A DNA stretch of 64,000 bases, taken from positions 8,428,689-8,492,688 of the forward strand of contig BTRK01000002.1 of the NCBI GenBank assembly GCA_036245805.1. Direction: 5' to 3'. The translations under genes were made by a program, and so were the position numbers. A model generated the notes under the pieces. It was not told the origin of the DNA, did not search any database, and was given only the letters and a program-made list of their open reading frames with translations. Shown here piece after piece: positions 1 through 12,442 of this stretch. This DNA is from Pristionchus mayeri (lineage: Eukaryota > Nematoda > Chromadorea > Rhabditida > Neodiplogasteridae). Within the stretch, counting starts at the first letter, position 1; each line of letters opens with the position of its first letter.

Positions 1-398
1 AACCCCCATGTCCATATAAACAGCATCATCCTGACATATTTATATTCAGATATGTCAAAGAGTACATTACTGTGTCCTTTAGTAAGGAATTATAACTAGT
101 GTCGATGATAATCTCTCAATTGTTAAACTAGTGTCGATGATAATCTCTCAATTGTTCTTACGTGCATGTTCGTCCCTTCGACTGTCCCATCTCCCTTGCC
201 ACCCTCGAATCGATCAACCACCACATCTTCAGGCCCCGTTACGCGCCGTTGCTTCTATGAGGGTATTGTGCGCGGCAGCCGCTAGTATTCTAATACCTGT
301 ATGCTCCCATCACCTGGTCCATCGCCTAATCGTCTTTCTAGAGGAGCCTTTGAACAAAACGTATTACTTTTTTCAGCACATTGAATAAATGTGGGTAC

Positions 399-620
399 CT
401 GGAGTGGCAATCCATCGAGGCCAAAGTGCTTGTCGCACCAACGAATATCCTCTTTTGCCGCTACTCTAGTGCGAAATCTTTCCAATTCCCGTTTAGCCAC
501 CTCTTCGTCCAAACCAAGCGATTTCACCCACAGGTGCTGGTGAACGCGCTTCGAGTTTCCGGGGAAATTGAACAGAATCGTCGCGCTCTGTCCACAACGA
601 GCGCACTTTCGTTTACGCAT
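399..620 (-). CDS. THAP-like zinc finger exon
   Basis: The minus-strand frame starts with ATG at 620. It encodes a CxxC pair near residues 7-10 (CARCGQ), a hydrophobic FNFP block, a W in HLWVKSLG and a CxxH pair in RWCDKHF about 50 residues later. This C2CH spacing is that of THAP DNA-binding domains, which occur in transposases and transcription regulators. A splice donor (CAG|GTACCC) at 399 probably ends the exon, because the frame beyond it loses similarity. No downstream exon was recognised. It could be a host regulator or a transposon-derived gene; the adjacent Helitron makes the latter plausible. The family call rests on a motif seen by eye. Confidence 0.6.
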
Positions 621-1090
621 CGTACTTCTAGGAAGGATTTGAATGCAAATAACGCGAAAAAAATGTACTACTCAAGTAACGTGATGCAATGTTAAGGCTT
701 GCACAACGAGTAAGACGGGAAAATGCCAGTCAATTTAGGTCCAAGCGCTGCCACTACACTATACTAATGCGATGATATAAAACAACAATAAAAATATTCA
801 CTTAAATTAAGTAAAAACAAACGAAAACGAAAATGCGAACGGATTTCTCGCCGATCGATTCAGTTGGCTAATTGCCAGGGGAGGTTTACTAAATTCCCGG
901 CTCAAGTCAGAGCCGGCTCCCTAAAACCCCACCACCAATCGACAACTATTTTCTATTTTATTATATTTATTTTATAAATAATATTACATTATATAGTTTT
1001 TTATTTGGCAATTCGTTTAGTGATAATGATTGCTATAAAATAAGTATTAGTGTTCAATCAATGTGACATCCCTTTAACTCTGCCTTATTA
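621..1090. other. AT-rich spacer
   Basis: No coding exon was seen. A short GC-rich inverted repeat (CCGGCTC ... GAGCCGG) lies near 898-916, upstream of the Helitron remnant. It may belong to that element's 5' part, but no terminal sequence was identified. Confidence 0.4.
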
Positions 1091-2723
1091 ATGGCTTCCA
1101 TGGGCGCTCTGCTCGATATCCCGAGGGGGCGTGGCCCATTCTGCTTCCGTATTCACGGGCAGGTGTACCATCTTGCCGGTCCCTTTCATCCAGAACCTGG
1201 CCAGAGAACATCTTACGGTCAGATCTACATTCTGGATACCGCCCAAGCAGCCAGTGAGAGGCTGGGTAATCCCGCCAATGTGAACTGTGATCCTCAAGTG
1301 ATGGCTGATCTCAGCGGCCTGATATCAAGGGTTAACCCCTATGCCCAGGCCTACAAAATGCTGGCTGAGGTGGAGGAGAATGAGGAGAGAAATGCGGCCG
1401 AAGAAGGCCGAATAGCTGCCCCCGTCCGCATGATCTTTGATACCTCTACGTCTAAGGATCCCCGTAGATACAATGTGCCCCAAGCAAATGAAGTGGCCGT
1501 TGTCTACGTGGGTGAAGACGACGATGTGCCTGTCACTCGATCTCTGGCAGTACATCCTAGAGGGGGAGGACTCATGACGATTCGGGATATCGACAAGATC
1601 TGCGATCCCCTCACCTATCCCATATTCTTCCCCACGGGAAAGGACGGGTGGCACCCTGAACTAGAGAAGAAGCCATCGGGCAGGAAGAGGACTCGAATCA
1701 CCCAGAAGTCCTCCAACCATAGAAGACAAGAACAGGACGCCAAGGAACTTGCCGAAAATAACGTCATCATCTGGGACGAATCGTCGATGATCCCAAAGGT
1801 AAGATTCCCCCTATTTACTCATCACTTAAAGTATACAATCCCCATTCTTCCAGGCGGCGCTGAACACAGCCGATGCTGTTCTCAGGGACATCACCCAGAT
1901 CGATCGACCATTATGAGGGAAACTAATCATTCTCGGTGGAGACTTCCGCCAGATTCTCCCGGTGGTGGAGAAGGGAACGAGAGCCGATCAAGTCGATGCG
2001 TGCATCAAGAGATCTCCTCTCTGGAGTCAGTTCCGATCCCTCACTCTCATCTCAAACATGAGAGTCACTTCGGGAGATACCGAATGGATTGAATTCCTCC
2101 TCATGGTGGGAAGGTGGGCGACGGATCTGCGAATGATGCTGAGTCAAAGGTGGCTCTTCCCCTCTCGAACATGTGCGATGGAAACATCGTCGAAAAAGTG
2201 TTCGGGGAAGTAGTCGACCCTTCCACTGACCCTTGCGAGAAGGTCATTCTGACCCCTAAGAATGTGGATGTGACCCGTCTGAATGACGATGTACATGGGC
2301 GGATGCTTGGGGAAGAGATGCTGCAGAGGAATGCTGCAGAGGAATCTAGATGTTTCTGCCGGCCTGTGCAATGGTACCCGACTTATCGTAGAGCATCTAG
2401 GACCCCGCTCCCTCGGTTGTCGATTCGCATGTGGCGACCGAAAGGGAGAATTCGCTGTCATTCCCCGTATCGATTGTTATCATGATAAGAACCTTTCCTT
2501 CAAAGTTAGACGTACTCAATTCCCCGTTCGCCATTCGTATGCCCTCTCCATTAACAAGTCCCAGGGTCAGTCTTTCTCTAACATTGGCCTCTGGATCCCT
2601 TCGGAAGTATTCTCTCACGGTCAATTATACGTTGCTCTTTCCCGAGTTCGTTCAAAGGAAGGTTTAATTGTTCAAGCTGATTCTAATCGACAGACAAACA
2701 TTGTATTCGAAGAAGTTCTCTGA
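1091..2723 (+). pseudogene. Helitron Rep/helicase, internally deleted and frameshifted
   Basis: The first ~200 residues match the Helitron helicase-like N-terminal domain: a FxIxGQVYHLAG block, NPYAQAYKML, and ICDPLTYPIFFPTGKDGWHPEL. The frame then jumps straight to a PIF1-type Walker B block (VIIWDESSM), so the Rep HUH region and Walker A motif are missing. A 55-bp intron fits at 1799-1853. An in-frame TGA at 1914-1916 precedes ILGGDFRQILPVVEKG. Two more frame changes occur near 2110 and 2330, the second at a 13-base tandem duplication. The end carries typical helicase C-terminal motifs: [27 protein letters not shown] and [13 protein letters not shown]. It is a dead rolling-circle transposon. 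Confidence 0.9.
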
Positions 2724-2810
2724 ATAAATTGCGAAAGAATAAATCGATGAGTTGAGAAACCTATGGGGACACTTGAAAGCTAGCCAACTAAGAAAACGAC
2801 CCGGCGCACG

Positions 2811-2850
2811 CCAGTCGATTGCGCGCGCCGTGGCGCGCGCAATCGGCTGG
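2811..2850. repeat. GC-rich 19-bp stem hairpin after Helitron frame
   Basis: Two 19-base arms around a 2-base loop pair with one mismatch. Helitrons usually carry a 3' hairpin just inside their terminus, and this lies about 90 bases after the helicase stop, so it is a candidate 3' end signal. No CTRR end was seen directly after it. Confidence 0.55.
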
Positions 2851-2997
2851 TTATGTAATATGACGCAATCATCATTTCTCAACATTAGCTTCAATGTCAC
2901 CGAACTGACCTCGGACCTGTGGCCAATGGTCAAGGTGGGGGTCCGGCGATGGCTTTGAAGCGAGTAAAAGTTGAGAAATGATGATTGCGTCATATTA

Positions 2998-4042
2998 TTG
3001 GGGTGTCCGGAAAGTTCGTATAATGCTTCGGAAAAAAGTCAGTTCGCGCCCGGTCGGAAGGAGCTGACGCCCCCTCCATACCCTTCTGCTAAGTGGTTCT
3101 CCCGCTTCAAGAAAGGGGAGTTTGGTCTCGATGATCAACCCCGCTCTGGATCCCCTCCCTCCCTCGATCAGCCTCTCGTTTTCCGCACACTGAAGCGCAA
3201 GTCCATGGCCAGTGTGCGTGAGTTGAAGAAGGATACTGGTACTCCCAGATCAACGGTGTCCGATATCCTCCATCGTTCTGGGAAGAAGCCGAAACTCCCA
3301 CAAGTGATTCTCCATGACCTCTCCCCCGAATAGCTGAAAAATCGTGTTCAAGTCTGTCGGGAATTACTCCATCGTATATCCAATCTTCGATGGGTCAATT
3401 CCATCATAGCTACAGATGAGAAATGGATCACGTACGATAACCCTGTGAGGAGACTGCAATGGGTGGATGCAGATGAGAAGCCCACGCCCGTCCCGAAGAA
3501 GGAAGAGCTCGGAAAGAAGGAACTCCTCTGCTTCTTCTTCTCAGAGCTCGGTCCCATCTACTGGGAGATCCTCACCCCTGGCACCAGCATCAATGCCGAC
3601 CTCTTCTCTGAACAACTGGAAGATGTCGCGATCAGAGTCCCTCCCAGACACCTGAACCAGGGCAAAATTCTTCTTCTGATGGACAATGCTCGCCCACATC
3701 GAGCGAAGATGACCCAGAAAAAAATGGACGAGCTGAAGATCGAGAGGATTCCCCATCCACCGTATTCCCCGGATCTCTCCCCATGCGACTACCACTGCTT
3801 GCGCTCTCTCTCTGACTTCAGCAAAGGAAAGAAGTTCAAGAATCGAGATGAAGTTGTGAGGGCTTTCGTGAACTGGGCGGTCTCGAAGAAACCCGCATTC
3901 TGGAAGAGAGGAATCGAGACCCTGCCCAATCGCTGGAGGGAGGTAGTGAGAAAGAAGGGGGCATACATAGATCACTGAGAATTGTAAAGCATTGAATAAA
4001 AAATAAAAACAAAAAATTATACGAACTTTCCGGACACCCCAA
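2998..4042 (+). mobile_element. mariner transposon, 26-bp perfect TIRs
   Basis: The terminal inverted repeats (2998-3023 and 4017-4042, starting TTGGGGTGTCCGG) are identical over 26 bases. TA flanks both sides (2996-2997, 4043-4044), as expected for Tc1/mariner insertion. At 1045 bp it is shorter than a typical ~1.3-kb mariner. Perfect TIRs suggest it is young, although its transposase is defective. Confidence 0.93.
3019..3978 (+). pseudogene. mariner transposase (DD34D), stop at 3331
   Basis: Read in one frame, it shows the second helix-turn-helix region (AKWFSRFKKGEFGLDDQPRS), then the catalytic positions TDEKW, DNARPH and SPDLSPCDYH. There are 34 residues between the second and third Asp, the mariner DD34D signature. 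Most of the first helix-turn-helix is missing, accounting for the short element. A single TAG at 3331-3333 interrupts the frame between the DNA-binding and catalytic halves. The C-terminus RWREVVRKKGAYIDH is complete. The enzyme as written cannot be made full length. Confidence 0.9.
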
Positions 4043-4128
4043 TACATAATGGAAGAAAGAAATAAAGAACGTAGAATTCGGCTCTAACGACAAGGCGTGA
4101 TTGGCCGCCCCGCGCGCGGCGTCCAGTG

Positions 4129-4251
4129 TCGCGGCTTCCAATTCAGCGTCCAGTCTGACCTGAGGTTATCAGCGACCTGTGCGTAAGGCGTCGCGGCGTC
4201 CAATTCAGTGTCCAGTCTGACCTGAGGTTATCAGCGACCTATGCGTAAGGC
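4129..4251. repeat. 62-bp tandem duplication
   Basis: Two copies, 4129-4189 and 4191-4251, differ at only a few positions and share the phrase CAGTCTGACCTGAGGTTATC. No gene was recognised here. Confidence 0.85.
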
Positions 4252-4791
4252 TAACCGTCCGTGTTGTGTACACATGGTGGGGGATTTTACTTTCGCGATA
4301 TTGAATCACGACCAACATTTCTTAACCCCCTTGGTGTGGGCGGATCTGGCGACGCGGGCGGGGGGTCGAACTCGTGACTAGGGTTGACAAAGGAAGGATT
4401 TCTTTCGAGATTTTCAAATCCGAAAATCGGTCATAACATGCTAATTAGTAAGGAAACATATGGAAGAGTTGATTACAATCGATTCCAAAACTGTGCATGA
4501 TCATTTTTCAATACCTATACGTCCAAAATATGTTTCACTGTTGACATAGATTACAGACGGTTGGCACGGCGTAGTCATCGACGATGGACATTTATAAAAT
4601 GGTACCGTAACTCGCTTCAATTTTTGCAGTTTCTTTTTGTGCTAGGCATGATTTTTTTGAAAATAATTAAATTATTCTTGAGCCAATAGTCTATTGAGAT
4701 ACTCCTCAATCACAAATACATTCAAAATATAATCAAGTGATCAAACTGATAGCAAATTGCACATTCAACCACGGCGCGAATGATACATGTG
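4252..4791. other. gene-free spacer
   Basis: AT-rich sequence with no exon, RNA gene or repeat that could be supported. Confidence 0.4.
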
Positions 4792-4793
4792 TA

Positions 4794-5733
4794 TCAGGCT
4801 GGTGCAAAAGTCTTGCGGTTTTTTATGTCCGTACTTTGAACTATCATTATTTTCTTTTCTCAAATCACAATGATTAACAAACATAGCAGTGTTTAGAGGT
4901 ATGCTTGTACGTTACATACACACATTTCAATCAATCCGATTTCGCAATCAACGCAATAAATTATGATAAACCCAAATGCAATTGATGCTCAAAATTTTGC
5001 ATTAAATGTATTTTACTGGATATTTGTTGGCAAAATTCACGAAAACTGCCCATGCTGATTTCTGCCAAGTATCACGTATACCCTTTCAGAAAATATGTTT
5101 CAATTGTGTCTCGATTAAGTTTGGACCGAATTACAGTCTATTGAAAATATACTGTCCACGCTGGCTGCATGAAACTTTTTCGGATTTTTTGTATCGAAGA
5201 CCAATCATACAGGCTTCACTATGAGTGCGCTATACTCACCTACCAAGAGGCTTTATTCTCAGAAAAAATATTGACTCCTGCACCTTTCTCATATCTGAAA
5301 ATTTAAATTTCTAATTTTTCAAAAATATGCGAAATCAACATAAAAATGCAATATGTAGTAATTTACAGATCAATGCATTACTCAAAAGGATGTAACTTCC
5401 ATCATCCACAAGAAAAAGTGTGTATAGGGTAAAGATGGGAGCTTCATGTAACCACCAGGAATTGAGAATTGGAGCTTCATGTAACCACCAGGAATTGAGC
5501 ATTCATGCTTCAGAGGAAACATAATATTGAGAAATGTGTCCTTTTCGATGGATAAATTTTCGTAATTTTAACTTTGTCCTGCTCCTCTCCGATTGAGCAA
5601 CGCTGATAGGGTGCGAATATGAAAGAATATGGAAGGCCTTATTAGTAATTAATATACGGAAGGTCATCGGTCAAATTGAAAGGAAGATGGAAGGCAAAAT
5701 ATAAAAAACCGCAAGACTTTTGCACCAACCTAA
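4794..5733. mobile_element. mariner-type TIR element without transposase
   Basis: The 33-base inverted ends (TCAGGCTGGTGCAAAAGTC... and its complement) are flanked by TA at 4792-4793 and 5734-5735. The TIR resembles the GGTTGGTGCAAAAGT ends of cecropia-type mariners. The 940-bp interior has no transposase motif, only a direct repeat near 5445-5495. It is non-autonomous or fully decayed. Confidence 0.82.
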
Positions 5734-5981
5734 TAGAAATAAAATGATAGTACAACTGGAATAATAATTTCTTCTTTGTTTGGTAATCATTCTCGCCTCG
5801 ATTTTTGTCAGATTGATTGCTCTCTTAATGACCATTATTCAATTGAATATACATCTTGAGAGTAAAGCCATTCGATCATTGTATCAAAGCGTTCAGAGCA
5901 AAAAATATGCATAGTGTGGTACGACCAATCACAAACGAACAAAATATGACGCGCCGTATGGAAAGGGAAAATGGTCATGGC

Positions 5982-6075
5982 GCGATACTATAGAGTACAA
6001 TTGTGATACTATAGAGTACAAACAGACAATTGTGCAACAATCGCGATACTATAGAGTACAAACAGACAATTGTGC
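5982..6075. repeat. short tandem repeat, about three units
   Basis: Three units share GATACTATAGAGTACAA followed in two cases by ACAGACAATTGTG. The unit length varies because of internal gaps. Confidence 0.8.
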
Positions 6076-6182
6076 GTGATTTTCCGGTAGGTCCGCTAAA
6101 TATCTGATAAGCGCACGAGTTATCCCGAACCATATAATTTCTATAATTTCTAATTTCCATATAGTTTCCATGTAATTTCTTG

Positions 6183-6523
6183 TTAATTTAAACCATCATA
6201 GTTACGGACGCATTTCACAGTGAATACATTGTTTTCAGCACCGAAATTCACAGTATTCGTCGTTCCGTCAGCGAGTTTGATGGTGTACTTGCTGATCATT
6301 TGGCCGAATGCATCTGCTGAACAAATTTCATGCTGGTCTTTGGTCAATAATTAATTTCAGATCTATCAAACATAAACAGTATCATCTCAAGAACGGCGTG
6401 TGATTATAATTCGGTTATCCTAATAAGATTATCATAAGAAAACACTAGTCAGCGCACCTGTCCATGGGCCGCAATCGAAACTCTTGATAATAATTCCGTT
6501 ATCGCTTGATAAGTGTTTATTAG
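6183..6523 (-). CDS. small unknown gene, last two exons
   Basis: Two phase-compatible exons were found by eye: 6458-6523, with acceptor CCTCAG and donor GTGCGC, and 6183-6316, with acceptor TTGTTCAG and ending in TAA. Joined, they give about 65 residues containing DNGIIIKSFDCGPW, GQMISKYTIKLADG and NNVFTVKC, then a stop. The composition (Gly, Thr, Asn, two Cys, regular beta-like pattern) suggests a small secreted or beta-rich domain, but the family is not recognised. Upstream exons were not found. It lies just outside the left palindrome edge, downstream of the Kelch gene on the same strand. Confidence 0.5.
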
Positions 6524-7967
6524 CTGAGGTATTAATTCAGTGATGTGTAAATCGTTGAGGCAGGAGCGGGGTTAGACCTATTTTTCGAAAGAACTGCACA
6601 TGCGCTTCTCACTACACTATATGAGAATGTACAGACCTTTTTCACCACAAAATAAGATAGACGGGAAATATTTTTAGAACAGAGTGAAAATATCACATGA
6701 CAAATCTTGGATTTCCCAGGTATCTTAAAAGCATGAAACGATTGGAATACATAAATATATTGATCAAGTATATTCATATTTTGTGCCATCGAACTTACTT
6801 GAGATCGTTAACGAAAAGCATTTTAGGAGTGCTCAAGCATCATGGTCCAAATCTAACATTACTTTCTTACCAGCTTAATACAGTATGATTTCCATAATGA
6901 TATATACAAAATGTGTAAAAGCTCACTCGAACAGGCATCCTTATAAGGATCGGATCATTAACAGACCTATTGACATTGACAAAATATATTGACAAAATAT
7001 AAATGTCACGAGAAATGTCATTTGAAACCTGCAGTTATATTCGATGAATCGAATCTCTGCAGAATTGAGAGTGATCGATTAGTTTCGTATCCGCCAGCTG
7101 CTTATCTGCAAAAAGTAAAACATTGGAGTAAAAAATGATGTTATTGGTATATAAACTGACAAAGACCCACATGTTACCATCAATTACACCCGTTGCGATA
7201 CCCCTACGGCTAGGATTACTTCCATGAATCTGCAATGAAATGAACTATTAAAGTATTACAAAATACGATGCTCACTTCGAGGAGTTCACACACGATTTGT
7301 AAAGTGGAATAATATTACATTTGTATTATCGATAAGAGAACTACCTCGTGCCACTGATTCCTTCTTGTATCATAGATCTGCAGGCTGGTTGATCCCCCAA
7401 ATAAATAAATCTAAAAATCGATTGAAAATATCAAATCACGTCGGAAAAGTTTCATCAAATGATAAGATACAAAAAACCGATTGATTCACTGTATCAACGC
7501 TATGCTGTGAATGCAAATTTTCGGAAGGATGGCATCCTAAAATGTTCACGATTATTGTTACAAACAACATAATCTAAAAAAAACAAATAGATATTTGATG
7601 AATGGAATAATAATGACTAGTCCATCTATTTCTCAAAGGGTTGTAGACCTCCATGATGCGAACGTCGCACATTCGTGGGTTCGAATTTTTTTCAATACCT
7701 GCAAATAAATACTAACTGCATTTCTTCGGTTTACAACCGGATAAACCTAGTACAAAAACCAATGCATGTGCTGCGTCCGCATTTCTTCCGCTCGTGGTAA
7801 ACGTGTTCATCTCTAAATTTATCCATCTGTTTCTGATAAATTCCGGTGAAATTCAGGTTTTTTTTGGAAATCAGTAATATATCAACCTTCGCTTCAACGA
7901 TTAGAGCAAAACACTCTTGATTTTGCATCACCCAGTCCGTATTTTCAACCACCTCAGCGAGATATGC

Positions 7968-9251
7968 GGGGGGCGGACATTTCGGCAACGGACATTTCGG
8001 CAACGGAGCGCCCTTCGCTGGAGATTCGACGTAGCTCCTTGGGAGTTGTGTCATTACAACCAGTATGTGCTACACTACATTTGCATATACAATTCGTGTT
8101 ACCATACGAAATTGAGTTTCACTCCATATCTACGTATAGTTCATGTTCATGAACATGGTCCAAAATTGGGAATTTTAGTGGAAAATCATGGTTATATAAA
8201 CACCAAATATCGTAACCCATTCATTTGCCTTGGGAGTTGTGTCATTACAACCAGTATGTGCTACACTACATTTGCATATACAGTACATGCTAATCGCCTT
8301 GCCCATATGCGGCCGCGGATGCCCGCGGATCGATTTTGCGGGAAAATGAGTAAAGTTCATGCAATGAATTGTTCATTTTTGAAATCCTCATGCGATTTCG
8401 CATCGGAATCACTATAATATATTAATTTTATCAAAGGCAAGTTTTTGAGGGGGTTCGATTCGGAGTGACCACGGTTACAGTACTCCCGAAAATGATCCCT
8501 CCATTTTGGGGTTTTTATGACTTTCTTTAGGGTATTGAAGAGTTTGCAAACTTGGATCGCGTTTGAAAACTGACCCGAAAAATTCTAAACACAAAAACGG
8601 TGGGCATGTTCGGGAGTACGGTAGCCCTGATCACTGAATTGACCTCCCTCAAAAAATGTTCCATTATGAAATAGTGATTCCGATGCGAAATCGCATGAGG
8701 AATTCAAAAATAAACAATTCATTGCATGAACTTTACTCATTTTCCCGCAAAATCGATCCGCGGGCATCCGCGGTAAGCGGCGGCCCGCCGCGGCCGCATA
8801 TGGGCAAGGCGATTAGCATGTACTGTACAATTCGTGTTACCATACGAACTTGAGTTTCACTCCATATCTACGTATAAGGATTCATGGTCCAAAATTGGGA
8901 ATTGAGTGGAAAATCAATGTTATATAACCACCAAATATCGTAACCAATCGATACCCATGATACCGGGTTACAGCAGTTACTGTGACACTGGCAAATGAAT
9001 TGGTTACGATATTTGGTGTTTATATAACCATGATTTTCCACTAAAATTCCCAATTTTGGACCATGTTCATGAACATGAACTATACGTAGATATGGAGTGA
9101 AACTCAAGTTCGTATGGTAACACGAATTGTATATGCAAATGTGTGTAGCACATACTGGTTGCAATGACACAACTCCCAAGGTGCTACGTCGAATCTCCAG
9201 CGAAGGGCGCTCCGTTGCCGAAATGTCCGTTGCCGAAATGTCCGCCCCCCC
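7968..9251. mobile_element. fold-back element with 8-bp target duplication, left copy
   Basis: Ends are G/C runs (GGGGGGCGGACATTTCGG and its complement) followed by long inverted arms. Both sides are flanked by AGATATGC (7960-7967 and 9252-9259), an 8-bp target duplication as made by hAT elements. No transposase is encoded. The interior contains a second nested inverted repeat. Removing it restores the BACK reading frame across LLSEAYLAEVVEN. Confidence 0.85.
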
Positions 9252-9609
9252 AGATATGCTTCTGATAGAAGAGTGCAGCGAACACTCTTCAGTAGTCTGA
9301 AAGCGCACATGAGTTGGAATTTCCACAAATTTCACCACTGTTCCTGAGAAGATTTGCACGAAGAGTACCTACAGCGCCATCAATGTTCTTTCATTTTTAA
9401 ATATTTAGTAATGCATGTACAATTTGAAATTACATACTTATATGTCGATAATGTACTCATTTTGCAACCTGATCCGTGCTCGAATCATTGTTCTCAATCC
9501 ATCGTTTTACCGCTTCGAAGACCTAACAATTGGAGACGATGGTTTACCGTTGCAAGCTGTGAATAAACCTGCTTCTCCTCATCGACATAGAGCGAATCTC
9601 GCTGAAGTA

Positions 9610-10876
9610 TCAGGTTGTAACATAAGTTTTGTCGCGTCCAATCTCTTATGCATTTTAACCTCAGAAATTCTTCGAATTAATTTAATCTCAATTTCGTTAT
9701 TCATCATCAGTGATGGCCTTCGTACTCTTTCTTACGCGCTTTACTTCAGTCCTGTCAAGGCAGTTGAGGAGGCACATTAGTCAGACAAAGTTGTACTGAG
9801 ATAAGGATTACAAATCATTTTCACGCATCAGCTCTTCTTGAAAAGGATAAATTATGCCGATTTTGTGTGATTTGCGTAAAGTACTACATATGTGCATAAT
9901 TTTGAACCACTCACGGATAATGACAAACGAAAATCTTTCTAGAAATGTAGACGAGTTTGTATAATGCGGATGGTTGGTGACGGTCGCGAAAACTTTCGCA
10001 AGCCGAATTTTCTTCTCAATAGATATCCAGATCCAAATAGTGGTGGAATATAGTTCACCCAAAGTGGTCAGTATGCAGACAAAGTTTGGGGTAGATTGGG
10101 TTCTGTTGAGATAAGTGGCTCCATTCAGAACGATGGTATGTAAATTAAACTAATGAAATCGGCACTTTGTTCATATTCCTACCTCGCACACATGTTCAAT
10201 ATCTGATTTGTTGTGTCCATCCTAACCATAAACCCTTCCCTTACTAGTATCTACTTGGGATAAGTTTGGAAATAAATAGCTTTTGAATGACAATCTTTAA
10301 TTCGAAACACCTAAACTTGCATATTTTGGTAAAATTGTGCGCGAATTGAATTAATAAAAATTCAAATTTCCCACAAGTGGAGTATTCTTTCTCTCACTTG
10401 TTTAATGATAAATTATACCTCCATGAGTGGTAATTGGAACGCACTTATGTTAGTCACTGTTGTTGCAATTCTGGATTCAGAAGAGTTGGTCAAGTTGGCT
10501 ACGAATCAGCGGCTAACCTTACACTCAGTGAAGTATATCTTTGATTCCGCTCAACATAGCACCATATCTGGCGTATATTTTGAAAGAGCATTGACGGGGT
10601 ATATCACCATGCTGTAGAAATTTGGTTTATTATTCATCTCTGCGAACTAGCACCTGATCAAACGAATTTAAAAAAATCTGCACCAAATTTAAATCAGTTC
10701 ATATTAATATTTTTCGCATAGCCAGCGTGCGCAGTTCAGCTCTACCCTATGGTTTGAATGTGCATGAACACCCCAAACATATACTAGGAGGTCAGGCATT
10801 GATAATGTTTGAGAAGTATCCTTCATGGAAATTTTGTGAACCTCCGAAATGCGACAAAACTAATGTTACAACCTAA
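9610..10876. mobile_element. mariner-size TIR element in BACK exon, left copy
   Basis: Inverted ends of the TTAGGTTGTAACATTAGTTT type with TA target sites bound a 1.27-kb element. No mariner motif was recognised inside. Its removal rejoins VNDLVEI to LQRDSLYVDEEKQVYSQL, an unbroken BACK domain, showing that it landed in coding sequence. Confidence 0.85.
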
Positions 10877-12442
10877 TATTTCAACCAGATCATTGACTGG
10901 CCATTCGAGAAACGAAAAGGTTCGGGAGATACGGACAAAGTTTCTCTGAAATGTATGACTCGTTTTGTACGAACACGTGGAGGATAACGTTTATTAGACG
11001 CTTGTATTTTACTGTATCCAACACTATTGCAAAGATTAAGAATTTGAAGCGCATTCTCATAGTTCATTCGATTTTTCATGAAGTATGCGCAAGCGTCAAT
11101 GACACAATCCTGCAATAAAAGTTTGCTGTGCATTGCGCAAGTCAGACAAAGATACTAGCGATTTGAAGGTAAAACGCAGCCGAGAATAGGTCCTGAAAAT
11201 TATCGACCGTAATAGTTACAGTTCCTGAGTAGGCATAGTCCAGCAAGGATTTAATGATGGACGCATTCAACCCTGAATACAACTCTGTTGTTATAGACAT
11301 GAACCGAAACTAACCCAAGCAGTTTGCGGTCATGTCAATTTCACCCGTATGCGCATCATTCATATTAGACTCTAAAAGAGCACGGAAATATGGAATTCTT
11401 GCGCACATAACAACCTTGAACAGTGTTCCTTATACGTGTCCCCGCCATTTCGACGGCATTACGTTGTGTACATGAACCTTTTCACCATCGATTACAATTG
11501 TTGTATCATAATCAGATTCACGGTTTAAGTTCTTTACTTTATCATTGGCTTCCTGTAGATAAGCAATGTTATGGCAATTTATTACTTTATACAACCTCGG
11601 AATGTGAGACGACAAATTCGTCGGGGTGGTCGGGTCCATCGAGATTGATTTGTATGCCTGAATGGCGTGTTTCTAGATAAAAGAAGTGAACAAACCGCAA
11701 GTATTAAATAATGATGGATTCGGAGAAGCCATCGAGATGAATCAATAGGGCACTCAATAAAGACGAGATGACTGAAGTTCACTCCCAATAAATAAGAGGT
11801 GGTAGGGAAACATCCAACACACCTTATTAATTGTATTGAGCTGAGGATGATTAAGCAAAGGCAAAACAGCGATACATAATACAATATGTGAAATAAATCT
11901 GAAAAGGCATAATATAGAGCAGACGCGTGTCCCCGATGAGTCAAAAAGCGCGCGAAATACACATACTTACAATAAGCACATGGCATTAGATATGCAATTC
12001 CGCTCGTTTCGTGCATTTTTTATCATGACTCATTTGAGGCAATTTCTACTCACTATCTCACGATATATAACTCATTGTGGTATCATAACATATTATAGTG
12101 CCCTGTCCTTTAACTATTTGGCAGTTTAAATGATCAATTTTTTGGGCAGTTTAAATGATCGATTTTGCACTTTTCTATTCCTGCAAACTTGCCAGACCAT
12201 CAAGATGGAAGGCATTAGTGAGTCTTTTGTATAATTATCTTCTCGTTGCTCTACACTCTATATCGATCGAATAAAATATATGTGTAAACATAGAGTGGGA
12301 TATGATTACAAGAAATAGGAAAGAAACAAAAAAATATAAATTTAACATATCAATCAATAACAATTTCTTGGAGAGAAATAACAAGGAAACTTAATTTTAT
12401 TCATATATTGATGAAATTCCTATTGACTATAATGCCGTAGCC

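Larger units (their letters stand above)
2851..4049. repeat. fold-back MITE split by a mariner
   Basis: Bases 2851-2883 and 2970-2997 form a perfect inverted repeat of 28 bases. If the mariner at 2998-4042 and one TA copy are removed, the right arm continues into 4045-4049 and the repeat lengthens to 33 bases. The original element was therefore about 150 bp and the mariner jumped into a TA within its right arm. Confidence 0.8.
7035..11639 (-). pseudogene. BTB-BACK-Kelch (KLHL-like) gene, left copy
   Basis: Exons in order on the minus strand: the start (ATG at 11639), a BTB domain (DYDTTIVIDGEKVHVH, then CARIPYFRALLES and SLLDYAYSGTVTITVDNFQ), a BACK domain (ACAYFMKNRMNYENALQIL, WPVNDLVEIL, FEAVKRWIENND, AEVVENTDWVMQNQECF) and Kelch-type segments (MEVYNPLRNRW, IYDTRRNQWHE, RRGIATGVIDGNMW). 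KLHL proteins are substrate adaptors for Cullin-3 ubiquitin ligases. Two transposons, at 9610-10876 and 7968-9251, interrupt BACK coding sequence, so the gene is dead. Some exon joins are also off by one base. The 3' exons (about 7035-7316) lie outside the palindrome, so this is the more complete copy. Confidence 0.8.
7317..12442. repeat. left arm of 10.4-kb palindrome
   Basis: This ~5.13-kb arm is the near-exact reverse complement of 12613-17735. Mirror positions sum to 25054 over most of the arm, drifting to 25052 at the outer end and 25055 at the inner end through four or so single-base indels. Substitutions are very few (for example 9062-9070 versus 15984-15992). The outer match ends at 7317, within the Kelch pseudogene, whose 3' part continues leftwards in unique sequence. 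Confidence 0.95.

Noticed and set aside
3541..4141. Long minus-strand open frames over the mariner
   Set aside because: Antisense shadows of the transposase; the plus strand has the DD34D motifs.
7650..7700. Possible tRNA with a GTGGGTTCGAAT T-loop
   Set aside because: No acceptor stem or anticodon arm could be folded, and the segment falls in a Kelch exon on the other strand.
8000..9300. CRISPR-like pattern from the repeated CATTTCGGCAACGGA
   Set aside because: Only two adjacent units, no spacers, located at the ends of a fold-back transposon in a eukaryotic genome.
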